Of a DNA stretch of 50,622 nt, positions 24,511-32,085 are shown one piece after another. Source of the stretch: Leclercia sp. LSNIH1. Its GTDB lineage: Bacteria; Pseudomonadota; Gammaproteobacteria; Enterobacterales; Enterobacteriaceae. Position 1 is the first letter of the stretch. Each line of letters starts with the position of its first letter. The notes under the pieces are model-generated. The model was not told the origin of the DNA, did not search any database, and saw nothing but the letters and a program-made list of their open reading frames with translations. Location: NCBI RefSeq assembly GCF_002902985.1, contig NZ_CP026168.1, positions 1 through 50,622 of the forward strand. The letters are read 5' to 3'. The translations under genes were made by a program, and so were the position numbers.

Positions 24511-24987
24511 TTACCGCGGATATCCGCCATCACCTACTTGCGCCTGTGTGTACCATTTCATCAGCTCTGCAGTTCCCGGCTCGTTTTCGGCGGGGGCCCA
24601 TGGGGCGGCATCTTGATCAGCAACAGGCTGGTACCTACCGTGTTTTACCTCAAAAATAACGCCGCCTTCATCCAGTGACAATACGGTATGCCAGGTGCCT
24701 GCATCCATCTCCAGCACTTTACAGTCCTCACCTAACACGACGCGCTGGGTCAGGTTACCCAGGTCATCAAAGTTCAATACCAAAAAGCGACCGGTAAGGG
24801 ATGTCAGCAGTTCAAAAGTATGCGGGTGGCGATGAGGGCGAACATAAGTTCCCGGTTCCATAGCAATAGCCAGACGCTGCACCGGGTCGCTCAATTCAGG
24901 GTGGAAATTATGATGGGCACGTAAGCGGGGGGAATTTGCGGCTTGTGCGCTTTGCTTGCGTAGGTCGTTGAAAGTAAGTTGTTTCAT
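24511..24987 (-). CDS. wbuC: WbuC-family cupin
   Basis: A 158-residue cupin: PHRHPHTFELLTSLTGRF gives the first histidine motif and AGTWHTVLSLDEGGVIFEVK the second. WbuC proteins are usually found in polysaccharide gene clusters, and the biochemical role is not settled. It lies 76 bp downstream of mcr-9 in the same direction, the standard mcr-9-wbuC arrangement, and is probably co-transcribed with it. Confidence 0.93.
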   Translation of the reverse strand: MKQLTFNDLRKQSAQAANSPRLRAHHNFHPELSDPVQRLAIAMEPGTYVRPHRHPHTFELLTSLTGRFLVLNFDDLGNLTQRVVLGEDCKVLEMDAGTWHTVLSLDEGGVIFEVKHGRYQPVADQDAAPWAPAENEPGTAELMKWYTQAQVGDGGYPR

Positions 24988-25063
24988 ATTATAAGCCTTA
25001 TTGCATTCTTGCAGCTTACGGCAACCAGGTTGCCGTAAGGCTTTTTGTTATACTAACAATCGA

Positions 25064-26683
25064 TTAGCCACGGCATTCGCGGAACAAATCGCGGTCAGGA
25101 TTATAGACGCTGGTGCTTACGTCCCACAGCCCCAAAATCGATGAGAACAGGTTGTCGTGGGAATATGATTTTTTCGCCGCATTATTTTCAAGGCAAGACA
25201 TGTTGATGTGTTTCCCGGCGATAAAGCCCGGTGACATCCAGACCTGCATCGGAATATGCGTCTGCTGATCCGGTGCCAGTTTGTACGGCGTGCCGTGCAG
25301 ATATAGCCCGCTTTCGCCCAATGATTCACCATGATCGGACACATAAAGCAGCACGGTGTTGTACTGATCGCTGTAATTTTTTAGCTTTTCAATCATCTCA
25401 GCTAATACATAGTCTGTATAACGAAGGGTGTTGTCGTAGGTGTTGACCAATTGTTCCTGAGTACAGTTTTCGATATCGCTACGTGCACATTCGGGCATGA
25501 AGTGGCGATGCTCAGCCGGATAACGCAGGTAATAAGTCGGTCCATGGCTGCCAATGATATGGAAGGCGACAAGCTTATCACCTGGCATTTTGGCGATTTC
25601 ATCATCAAGGTTTTCCAGCATCACCTCGTCATGGCACGTTTTGCCATCGCACAGTTTCGGGTTATCACTAGGCTTAATTTCGACAGTCGGGATGCGGCTA
25701 CATACGCCTTTACAACCGCCATCGTTCTCTTTCCATAACAGCGAGACACCGGTTTTCTGCACGATGTCGAGGAAATTTTCACTGTTAGATGCTTTTTTAC
25801 TGTCGTACTCGGTGCGATTCATATTCGAGAACATGCACGGAACGGATATTGCGGTAGCGGTACCGCAGGAATGCATATTTTTAAACGAAATAACGCCGCC
25901 GGATTTGCTGGTAAAGGCATTGGTATCACGCGAATAACCGTTCATCGAGAAATTCTGGCTGCGTGCCGTTTCGCCAATCACCAGGAACATCAGCGTGGGT
26001 TTTTCGTGAGCGACGACGCGTTTAGCATCATTCCCCAGCGTCTGGAAAGGCACTTTAGTCGTAAAGTACGTATCCTTAACATACTGGAAAGTGCTGTAAG
26101 CGTAGTTCGCCGGGATGATCTCTTTATTCAATGTCGAGTTATTGCGGCCGACAGAGGCATAATCCTGATAATAAAGTGCGGCAACACCTGCAATCAAACT
26201 CAACGATGCCAGCACGGAGAGCAAACGGTAAGCAATGCCTTTATACCATTTTTCAGGATATTGAATTTTTATTGAAAAAAGGAGGATGGCAGGAAGGATA
26301 CCGGTAAAGACGAACCATATAATAATTGAGCCATTAAGATAGGAATGCGCTTCCTGGGGGTTAGTTTCAATAATGTTTTGAATCATCGTTTGATCAAACA
26401 TTACTTTATATTTTAGTGTCGAATAACTGACCAGTGAGCCAGTGATAAACAGTAAAGCAAAGAAAGGTTTCAGCAGAAAACGAACTGAGAAAGGCATAAA
26501 AACAACGTTAAGCGCCGCAACCAGAACAAAGGGAATAGAAATGACAAAACCAATTTTGACATGCTCTAAATGCGACAAAATCTCGTAAAAATGCAGCAAT
26601 ATTGGCCAGTTAAGTAAAAACGCAAAGATCATTGCCAGAAGTAAAACCAGCGGAATAACTTTCACCCTGAAAAGTACAGGCAT
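25064..26683 (-). CDS. mcr-9: MCR-9 phosphoethanolamine-lipid A transferase
   Basis: 539 residues from the ATG at 26683, which has GGAGG six bases upstream; the frame is open 12 codons further. It adds phosphoethanolamine to lipid A in the outer leaflet of the inner membrane, which lowers colistin binding. Five membrane helices fill the first 170 residues. The periplasmic sulfatase-like domain has the metal and nucleophile motifs FLVIGETARSQNFS, MHSCGTATAISVPCMFS (Thr nucleophile), HIIGSHGPTYY and YVSDHGESLGE, plus many cysteines for disulfides. The wbuC-qseCB neighbourhood separates mcr-9 from mcr-10. The allele cannot be fixed without an alignment. Confidence 0.93.
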   Translation of the reverse strand: MPVLFRVKVIPLVLLLAMIFAFLLNWPILLHFYEILSHLEHVKIGFVISIPFVLVAALNVVFMPFSVRFLLKPFFALLFITGSLVSYSTLKYKVMFDQTMIQNIIETNPQEAHSYLNGSIIIWFVFTGILPAILLFSIKIQYPEKWYKGIAYRLLSVLASLSLIAGVAALYYQDYASVGRNNSTLNKEIIPANYAYSTFQYVKDTYFTTKVPFQTLGNDAKRVVAHEKPTLMFLVIGETARSQNFSMNGYSRDTNAFTSKSGGVISFKNMHSCGTATAISVPCMFSNMNRTEYDSKKASNSENFLDIVQKTGVSLLWKENDGGCKGVCSRIPTVEIKPSDNPKLCDGKTCHDEVMLENLDDEIAKMPGDKLVAFHIIGSHGPTYYLRYPAEHRHFMPECARSDIENCTQEQLVNTYDNTLRYTDYVLAEMIEKLKNYSDQYNTVLLYVSDHGESLGESGLYLHGTPYKLAPDQQTHIPMQVWMSPGFIAGKHINMSCLENNAAKKSYSHDNLFSSILGLWDVSTSVYNPDRDLFRECRG

Positions 26684-26796
26684 TAACACCTCCGGAAAAT
26701 AGTAAACCAGTAAAAACATTGATGATAATTACAACAATTCAATCTAATATTATGATTGCCTTATTCGCTGCAAAGCAGAGATTATCATTCTGAAAT

Positions 26797-26813
26797 CTTA
26801 GGTTAACCTTAAC
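26797..26813. promoter_or_regulatory. QseB/PmrA-like box upstream of mcr-9
   Basis: CTTAGG-TTAAC-CTTAAC: two near-identical hexamers with a 5-base spacer, 11 bp periodicity, the layout of OmpR-family boxes for PmrA and QseB. It is 114 bp upstream of the mcr-9 start and 8 bp from the end of IS1. It is a candidate only. Confidence 0.45.
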
Positions 26814-26876
26814 GACTCTAAGGTGATGCTGCCAACTTACTGATTTAGTGTATGATGGTGTTTTTGAGGTGCTCCA

Positions 26877-27152
26877 GTGGCTTCTGTTTCTATCAACTGT
26901 CCCTCCTGTTCAGCTACTGACGGGGTGGTGCGTAACGGCAAAAGCACTGCCGGACATCAGCGCTATCTCTGCTCTCACTGCCGTAAAACATGGCAACTGC
27001 AGTTCACTTACACCGCTTCTCAACCCGGTACGCACCAGAAAATCATTGATATGGCCATGAATGGCGTTGGATGCCGGGCAACCGCCCGCATTATGGGCGT
27101 TGGCCTCAACACGATTTTCCGCCATTTAAAAAACTCAGGCCGCAGTCGGTAA
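26877..27152 (+). CDS. insA: IS1 InsA
   Basis: A 91-residue DNA-binding protein with a Cys-rich zinc-finger-like start ([21 protein letters not shown]) and a helix-turn-helix. It represses IS1 transcription. A -1 frameshift at an A-run near its end gives the InsAB' transposase. Confidence 0.95.
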   Translation: MASVSINCPSCSATDGVVRNGKSTAGHQRYLCSHCRKTWQLQFTYTASQPGTHQKIIDMAMNGVGCRATARIMGVGLNTIFRHLKNSGRSR

Positions 27153-27574
27153 CCTCGCGCATACAGCCGGGCAGTGACGTCATCGTCTGCGCGGAAATGG
27201 ACGAACAGTGGGGCTATGTCGGGGCTAAATCGCGCCAGCGCTGGCTGTTTTACGCGTATGACAGGCTCCGGAAGACGGTTGTTGCGCACGTATTCGGTGA
27301 ACGCACTATGGCGACGCTGGGGCGTCTTATGAGCCTGCTGTCACCCTTTGACGTGGTGATATGGATGACGGATGGCTGGCCGCTGTATGAATCCCGCCTG
27401 AAGGGAAAGCTGCACGTAATCAGCAAGCGATATACGCAGCGAATTGAGCGGCATAACCTGAATCTGAGGCAGCACCTGGCACGGCTGGGACGGAAGTCGC
27501 TGTCGTTCTCAAAATCGGTGGAGCTGCATGACAAAGTCATCGGGCATTATCTGAACATAAAACACTATCAATAA
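27071..27574 (+). CDS. insB: IS1 InsB frame (transposase catalytic part)
   Basis: A 167-residue frame, made mainly as the InsAB' fusion. DDE-like residues lie in [31 protein letters not shown] and the C-terminal part ([18 protein letters not shown]). Intact. Confidence 0.94.
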   Translation: MPGNRPHYGRWPQHDFPPFKKLRPQSVTSRIQPGSDVIVCAEMDEQWGYVGAKSRQRWLFYAYDRLRKTVVAHVFGERTMATLGRLMSLLSPFDVVIWMTDGWPLYESRLKGKLHVISKRYTQRIERHNLNLRQHLARLGRKSLSFSKSVELHDKVIGHYLNIKHYQ

Positions 27575-27589
27575 GTTGGAGTCATTACC

Positions 27590-27788
27590 TGCCGATCGTA
27601 TCCGGGCTGCGTACGGGCATGTCCTGCAGCTGCGTCGGCTGCTACCGGTGATGGCAACTCTGAGCGCTATTGGTATCGAGATGGAACGCCGGGGAGAATT
27701 CAGCGTCATGACAGGGGACGACTACTCCCGGAAGGCGCTGGAATATCTTATGGCGAAATACCTACCGAAAAACGGTGACGCTGCATGA
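27590..27788 (+). pseudogene. Small resD-associated gene, 5'-truncated by IS1
   Basis: The frame from the IS1 end reads LPADRIRAAYGHVLQLRRLL to MAKYLPKNGDAA, ending at 27788. It overlaps the resD start by four bases. Its original start is lost within or before IS1. It is likely the small open frame that precedes resD on F-like plasmids. Function unknown. Confidence 0.6.
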
Positions 27789-28576
27789 TGCCGTCTGTTA
27801 TCTCCCAGGGAGTTTCGTTTTCCGCTGCGCAGCTGCCGGTGGCCATTGACTACCCTGCCGCGCTGGCCCTGCGCCAGATGGCTCTTGTTCAAGACGATCT
27901 GCCGAAATATCTACTGGCCCCGGAAGTCAGCGCCCTTCTCCACTACGTGCCCGATCTGCACCGTAAAATGTTGCTTGCGACGATGTGGAACACCGGCGCC
28001 CGCATCAATGAAGCACTGGCGCTGACAAGGGGGGATTTTTCCCTGGCCCCACCATATCCGTTCGTGCAGCTGGCCACCCTCAAGCAGCGTGCGGAAAAAG
28101 CGGCCCGGACCGCCGGACGGACTCCCGCCGGCAGTCAGCCCCATCGCCTGGTGCCGCTGTCGGACAACCAGTACGTCACCCAGCTGGAGATGATGATCGC
28201 CACGCTGAAAATTCCGCTGGAGCGGCGCAACAAGCGCACCGGCAGAACGGAAAAGGCTCGCATCTGGGAGATCACTGACCGGACGGTCAGAACGTGGATA
28301 AGCGAAGCGGTTGACGCCGCGGCTGCCGACGGCGTGACGTTCTCGGTGCCGGTGACACCGCACACGTTCCGACACTCCTATGCCATGCACATGCTATACG
28401 CAGGCATTCCGCTGAAGGTACTGCAGAGTCTTATGGGCCACAAGTCGATTAGTTCAACTGAAGTTTATACGAAGGTTTTTGCACTTGATGTAGCAGCACG
28501 GCACAGGATCCAATTTCAGATGCCTGAAAATGACGCGGTGGCTATGCTCAAAGGAAGCGTTTATGGGGCTAGATGA
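27785..28576 (+). CDS. resD: ResD-type tyrosine recombinase (multimer resolution)
   Basis: A 263-residue tyrosine recombinase close to the F plasmid D protein, which resolves multimers at the rfsF site. Catalytic residues are visible: Arg in WNTGARINEALAL, HTFRHSYAMHML (HxxR), and GHKSISSTEVYTKVFALD (His/Tyr). It is full length apart from a different C-terminal tail after residue 255. The usual upstream site and ccd genes are missing because of the IS1 joint, so it may have no resolution site nearby. Confidence 0.88.
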   Translation: MMPSVISQGVSFSAAQLPVAIDYPAALALRQMALVQDDLPKYLLAPEVSALLHYVPDLHRKMLLATMWNTGARINEALALTRGDFSLAPPYPFVQLATLKQRAEKAARTAGRTPAGSQPHRLVPLSDNQYVTQLEMMIATLKIPLERRNKRTGRTEKARIWEITDRTVRTWISEAVDAAAADGVTFSVPVTPHTFRHSYAMHMLYAGIPLKVLQSLMGHKSISSTEVYTKVFALDVAARHRIQFQMPENDAVAMLKGSVYGAR

Positions 28577-28660
28577 TTTACTTCTGATCGCTTGGTTGAG
28601 AACTTTTATTGGCAACTATTTACTGGCTGAGCGGCCTCAATGAGTTTAGGAATGCAAAAA

Positions 28661-28679
28661 AAGGCAGGGGGCCTGCCTT
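28661..28679. terminator. Terminator between resD and the convergent small genes
   Basis: AAGGCAGG-GGG-CCTGCCTT, with seven T on the minus strand. It ends the minus-strand pair 28727-29100 and could also act on resD. Confidence 0.65.
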
Positions 28680-28726
28680 TCAAGTTACTATACCTCTTGA
28701 GCAGTCGAAGTCGGGACTGAGGTGAT

Positions 28727-28918
28727 TTATTCCTTACCACCGGCGGCGTCTGACTTAATCTGTGCATGAGCAGCTTCCAAGGCACTATTCTTCAGGAAAG
28801 TCTGCGGGGTTTCGTTAGCCATGTTAGCCCCTTTTTGGACCAGTTCAGTCTGATTCACGCCGAAACCGATTTTATACACGTGCCCAGGGATCGTTTTTTC
28901 GAACTTTTTCTTACTCAT
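28727..28918 (-). CDS. Small unknown protein
   Basis: A 63-residue protein, basic at the start (MSKKKFEKTIPGHVYKIGFG) and acidic at the end. It overlaps the upstream small gene by four bases (ATGA), so they form an operon ending in a terminator. No known family. It is divergent from the partition operon. Confidence 0.55.
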   Translation of the reverse strand: MSKKKFEKTIPGHVYKIGFGVNQTELVQKGANMANETPQTFLKNSALEAAHAQIKSDAAGGKE

Positions 28919-29100
28919 TTTTTCCCGCTCTCAATGATGTCTTTAGCGCGTTCTACAGCGTTAGTTTTTACGTACTTGTTGACCGACACCGGATCTTTAG
29001 TAAAACGGCTGGTTATCTCACGCCCTTTATCAATGATTTCGGCTTCTTCTTTTGTAAACGAAACGTGCTGCGTCCGTTCCATTTTAAACTGGTCTGGCAT
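28915..29100 (-). CDS. Small unknown charged protein
   Basis: A 61-residue protein, highly charged and helical (VSFTKEEAEIIDKGREITSR). It is the first gene of a two-gene minus-strand operon. Its promoter must lie in the 290-bp space shared with parA, which holds the repeat cluster, so the partition proteins may regulate it. Confidence 0.55.
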   Translation of the reverse strand: MPDQFKMERTQHVSFTKEEAEIIDKGREITSRFTKDPVSVNKYVKTNAVERAKDIIESGKK

Positions 29101-29239
29101 TGTATTTATCCTGGTGGTGATGGGGTGTTCTATGTTGGGGCAAGTTTTAGAAATTCAAGGTTACTGTCGCGAATTGTTATGATGTCTCGATAACTCTCTC
29201 ATGTCTGAGCATATCTCCTTAAGATGAATTGCGGTAACT

Positions 29240-29385
29240 ACTCAAGACATTAAAAATCTAGCTGCAATCTTGCAGCTTTATTTATTGCAATCTAGCTGCA
29301 AGCTGCTAGATTGATGCTCAGATATCAACCTCTATTGGGGAGGTTGCACATTAATATTGCAGCAATCTTGCAGCAATAATGGAGG
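29240..29385. repeat. Repeat cluster upstream of parA: probable operator or centromere
   Basis: Multiple copies of a TTGCAGC/GCTGCAA or GCTAGATTGCA-like element. There is an inverted repeat GCTGCAA-TC-TTGCAGC, a 9-bp inverted repeat CAATCTAGC...GCTAGATTG, and a direct pair TTGCAGCAATCTTGCAGCAA just before the parA start. The same element occurs after parB (30475-30560). This fits binding by the RHH partner protein. Confidence 0.65.
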
Positions 29386-29390
29386 GCGTG

Positions 29391-30023
29391 ATGGCTTGGA
29401 CCGTCGGATTCATATCTCAGAAAGGCGGGGTTGGTAAGAGCACAAAATCAAGGGCATTGGCTCGCGAAGCTACCTCCTGTGGTATTAAAACTAAACTCGC
29501 TGATCTCGATCTTGAACAGGGTACGAGTTCTGATTGGCATCGTCGTCGCCTGGCGGCTGGCTTGCCTCCCGCAGCCTCTGTTGAGGTATTTGCAACGGCA
29601 AAGCAAGCTATAGAATCTGCGGGCGATGCAGATCTTCTGATACTTGATGGTCCTGCGCGTGCAAGTAAGGGAACTTTAGAAATAGCTAAGGTGGCCGATC
29701 TTGTCGTTCAACCGACCGGTGCTTCACTCGATGACTTAATCCCTGCCATTAAGGTATTTAACGCACTCGTTAAAGATGGTATCCCACGCTCCAGATTGGT
29801 CTTTTCATTAAGCAGGGTTGGGACTGAGGCTGAGGAAGCTGATGCTCGTGCATATATTAGTGAAGCTGGCTATGAAACACTCGCTGGCTGTTTATTTGAG
29901 AAACCTGCTTACAGAAAGGCAATGAATTCTGGTTTAGCTGTGACTGAAACGCGCTACAAGGGCCTGAACGAAAGAGCTGATGAGCTTATCCAGGCTCTGA
30001 TTGATAAGATTGGAGAAGAGTAA
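29391..30023 (+). CDS. parA: ParA-type partition ATPase
   Basis: 210 residues from the ATG at 29391, with GGAGG upstream. It has the deviant Walker A motif (QKGGVGKSTKSRALA), then KLADLDLEQGTSSDW and LLILDGPARAS, the Walker B region. It is the short ParA form without an N-terminal DNA-binding domain, which pairs with a small RHH protein (the ParF/ParG or type Ib layout). It moves plasmid copies on the nucleoid. The stop overlaps the start of the next gene. Confidence 0.88.
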   Translation: MAWTVGFISQKGGVGKSTKSRALAREATSCGIKTKLADLDLEQGTSSDWHRRRLAAGLPPAASVEVFATAKQAIESAGDADLLILDGPARASKGTLEIAKVADLVVQPTGASLDDLIPAIKVFNALVKDGIPRSRLVFSLSRVGTEAEEADARAYISEAGYETLAGCLFEKPAYRKAMNSGLAVTETRYKGLNERADELIQALIDKIGEE

Positions 30024-30433
30024 TGGCTGATGCATCGAAACTAAAAAAGAGACCGCGTAATAGTCTGGGCGTTCCCCCCGGGCCGGACGAGGTTGCTACC
30101 AGCCTGAACTCACCAGAAATAGCTCCTGCAGCAGAAGCGGCTGAAGTTGTACCCGAGTCGATAGCTAAGGAACAAGCCATCCCAGCGACGTCCATGCCTT
30201 CTGGACATCATGAACTGGTTTCGCCAGCTGCTTCGCAGGAAAGCAATGCTGTTCCGTATGTCAGACGTGACGGTCGTTCTGCAAGAAAAACACACCGAAT
30301 AATTGCCTTTGCGACCCGGGTTACTCCTGAATTCGATAATGAGGTCCGGGACATTGCAGATCGCGAAGGTATCAAACTTGTAGAAGTTTTAGAAAACGCA
30401 CTGGCTGCTTACAAGCAGCAAAAAGGGTACTAA
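30023..30433 (+). CDS. parB: RHH centromere-binding partner of ParA
   Basis: A 136-residue protein. The first 85 residues are Pro/Ala/Glu-rich and probably flexible, as in ParG-like proteins, and would stimulate the ATPase. The C-terminal part (KTHRIIAFATRVTPEFDNEV, then REGIKLVEVLENALAAYKQQ) forms a ribbon-helix-helix. It should bind the flanking repeat clusters. It is coupled to parA through a TAATG overlap. Confidence 0.75.
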   Translation: MADASKLKKRPRNSLGVPPGPDEVATSLNSPEIAPAAEAAEVVPESIAKEQAIPATSMPSGHHELVSPAASQESNAVPYVRRDGRSARKTHRIIAFATRVTPEFDNEVRDIADREGIKLVEVLENALAAYKQQKGY

Positions 30434-30437
30434 ACCA

Positions 30438-30467
30438 GATAGCAGCATGATTGCTGCTATCTTTTTT
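30438..30467 (+). terminator. Intrinsic terminator of the parAB operon
   Basis: GATAGCAGC-ATGATT-GCTGCTATC followed by six T. Confidence 0.8.
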
Positions 30468-30474
30468 AATGCTT

Positions 30475-30560
30475 AATCTTGCTGCAATCTTGCGGCTATC
30501 AAATTGCAATCACTCAGCTAGATTGCAGCAAGCTAAAAGCAATCAATCTGCTAGATTGCT
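30475..30560. repeat. Second repeat cluster, downstream of parB
   Basis: It contains GCTGCAATCTTGC, ATTGCAATCA, GCTAGATTGCAGC and GCTAGATTGC, variants of the upstream elements in both orientations. It is a likely parS. Confidence 0.6.
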
Positions 30561-30578
30561 GAAAGAAAAATTAGTATG

Positions 30579-30698
30579 ATACTCAAAGTGAGTATTAGTT
30601 AACGCAACCTAAAGACTCAAATTGAGTTTTAAGTAGTATTTCAGAGCCTTTGGGCGTGACAATTCAAAATCGTTTAGGTGAAAGTACTCAAAATGAGT
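30579..30698. promoter_or_regulatory. StbB operator/centromere palindromes
   Basis: Three copies of ACTCAaanTGAGT: ATACTCAAAGTGAGTAT (30579-30595), ACTCAAATTGAGT (30615-30627) and ACTCAAAATGAGT (30686-30698), in front of stbA. A fourth, ACTCAAATTGAGG (32084-32096), follows stbB. The spacing is about 35 and 71 bp. This is the expected binding array for the StbB-type adaptor. Confidence 0.7.
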
Positions 30699-30713
30699 AT
30701 CAATGGAGATGGT

Positions 30714-31688
30714 ATGAATATTTTTTGTGATGATGGCTCTACCACAGTTAAGCTCGCGTGGTTCTGTGAGAAAGGTAAATTATCTACTTCCTTATCTGCC
30801 AACTCATTCCGTCAGGGGTGGAAAGTTGAAGGGATGGGTATGCGCCAAACCTACAATTATGAGCTGGAAGGAAAAAAGTATACCTACGACGAAGTTAGCA
30901 ACGAATCTATCTTGACGACTCATATTGAGTATCAGTACACCGACGTGAACGTCCTTGCAGTTCACCATGCTCTCCTGAACAGTGGATTGAAGCCCCAACC
31001 GGTCTCTTTAACGGTGACATTACCCATCAGCGAATTCTACAACAAAGAATGTCAGAAGAATGAGCTCAATATTCAACGTAAAATTGACAACCTGATGCGC
31101 CCGGTAAAGCTGAACAAAGGTGAGGTGTTTACCATCGAGCATGTTGAAGTCATGCCAGAATCACTGCCTGCTGTATTTGCTCGCCTGGTTAGAGATAAGG
31201 TAGGGCAGTACGAAAAATCTCTTGTGATTGACCTTGGCGGCACGACTCTCGATGTCGGTGTTATTGTTGGCCAGTTCGATTCGGTGAGCGCGATTCACGG
31301 AAACTCACAAATTGGCGTATCTATGGTTACGAGCGCTGCGCTCACAGCATTGAAAATGGCATCAAGCGATACCAGCTCCATGGTGGCCGATGAACTGATT
31401 AAACAGCGTAAGGACCCCAACTTTGTTCGCCAGGTTGTGAATGATGAAAGCAAAACTGCACTGGTGCTGGAAACTATAGAAAGCGCGATCACAAATTTAG
31501 GTGCCCGCGTTGTCGATGATCTGGCCGAATTCCGTCACGTGAACCGGGTTTACATTGTGGGTGGAGGTGCCCCGCTGATCGAGGATGCTATTAAAGCAGC
31601 ATGGCATCACCTGGGTTCCAAAGTTGTGATGTTGGACTCCCCTCAAACGGCACTTGTAGAAGCAATCGCCGCATTTAAAGGGGAGTAA
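30714..31688 (+). CDS. stbA: ParM/StbA actin-like partition ATPase
   Basis: 324 residues from the ATG at 30714, with GGAG upstream; the frame opens at 30678. It resembles ParM of R1: MNIFCDDGSTTVKLAWF (phosphate 1), then YTDVNVLAVHHALLNSGL, SLVIDLGGTTLDVGVIVG (phosphate 2), and VYIVGGGAPLIEDA (adenosine region). It forms filaments that push plasmid copies apart. It is followed after four bases by stbB. Confidence 0.92.
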   Translation: MNIFCDDGSTTVKLAWFCEKGKLSTSLSANSFRQGWKVEGMGMRQTYNYELEGKKYTYDEVSNESILTTHIEYQYTDVNVLAVHHALLNSGLKPQPVSLTVTLPISEFYNKECQKNELNIQRKIDNLMRPVKLNKGEVFTIEHVEVMPESLPAVFARLVRDKVGQYEKSLVIDLGGTTLDVGVIVGQFDSVSAIHGNSQIGVSMVTSAALTALKMASSDTSSMVADELIKQRKDPNFVRQVVNDESKTALVLETIESAITNLGARVVDDLAEFRHVNRVYIVGGGAPLIEDAIKAAWHHLGSKVVMLDSPQTALVEAIAAFKGE

Positions 31689-31692
31689 TGCT

Positions 31693-32082
31693 GTGAGCGA
31701 AGAACGGAAGAAGTTTACTGTTTATCTTCATCCGGAGCAGGTAGCAGACAACTTGTCATTAAACATTATCGAGTCTGTCCCCCGGAACGAAAGGGGAGAA
31801 CTGTATCGAAGGGCGCTTATCTCCGGGTTAGCCCTTCATCAGCTTGATTCGCGGCTTCCGGGTTTACTCACGGTATTGCTGCACCACGACTTTACAGCGG
31901 ATCAGCTGGTAGGGTTGCTCAGCCAGACTACGGGATGGAAACCGTCACAGGCCAATATTCGAGACATACTGACAGAACTGGGGGCGGGGCAGTTAGCCCC
32001 GGCACCCCAGCCTGAAGCCGTTGAGGATGATGAGCAACGGCGCCTGGACGAGGCTCGGGAGAAAATGAAAAACTTTATGTGA
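31693..32082 (+). CDS. stbB: StbB/ParR-like adaptor
   Basis: 129 residues, GTG start. The N-terminal half (KKFTVYLHPEQVADNLSLNI, then GELYRRALISGLALHQLD) fits a ribbon-helix-helix. The acidic C-terminal end should contact the filament. It binds the ACTCAaanTGAGT sites upstream of stbA and represses the operon. Confidence 0.8.
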   Translation: MSEERKKFTVYLHPEQVADNLSLNIIESVPRNERGELYRRALISGLALHQLDSRLPGLLTVLLHHDFTADQLVGLLSQTTGWKPSQANIRDILTELGAGQLAPAPQPEAVEDDEQRRLDEAREKMKNFM

Positions 32083-32085
32083 TAC

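Larger units (their letters stand above)
26822..27589 (+). mobile_element. IS1
   Basis: 768 bp, the canonical length, from GGTGATGCTGCCAACTTACT to its imperfect inverse ending GTCATTACC. It lies upstream of mcr-9, where other mcr-9 plasmids often have IS903-type elements. The flanks (CGACTCTAA and TGCCGATCG) do not match, so it marks a recombination joint between the mcr-9 block and the resD region. It truncates the gene at 27590-27788. Confidence 0.95.

Noticed and set aside
27785..28576. The tyrosine recombinase near the mcr gene as the xerC-type gene that accompanies mcr-10
   Set aside because: The sequence is ResD-like, is separated from mcr by IS1, and the wbuC-qseC neighbours indicate mcr-9.
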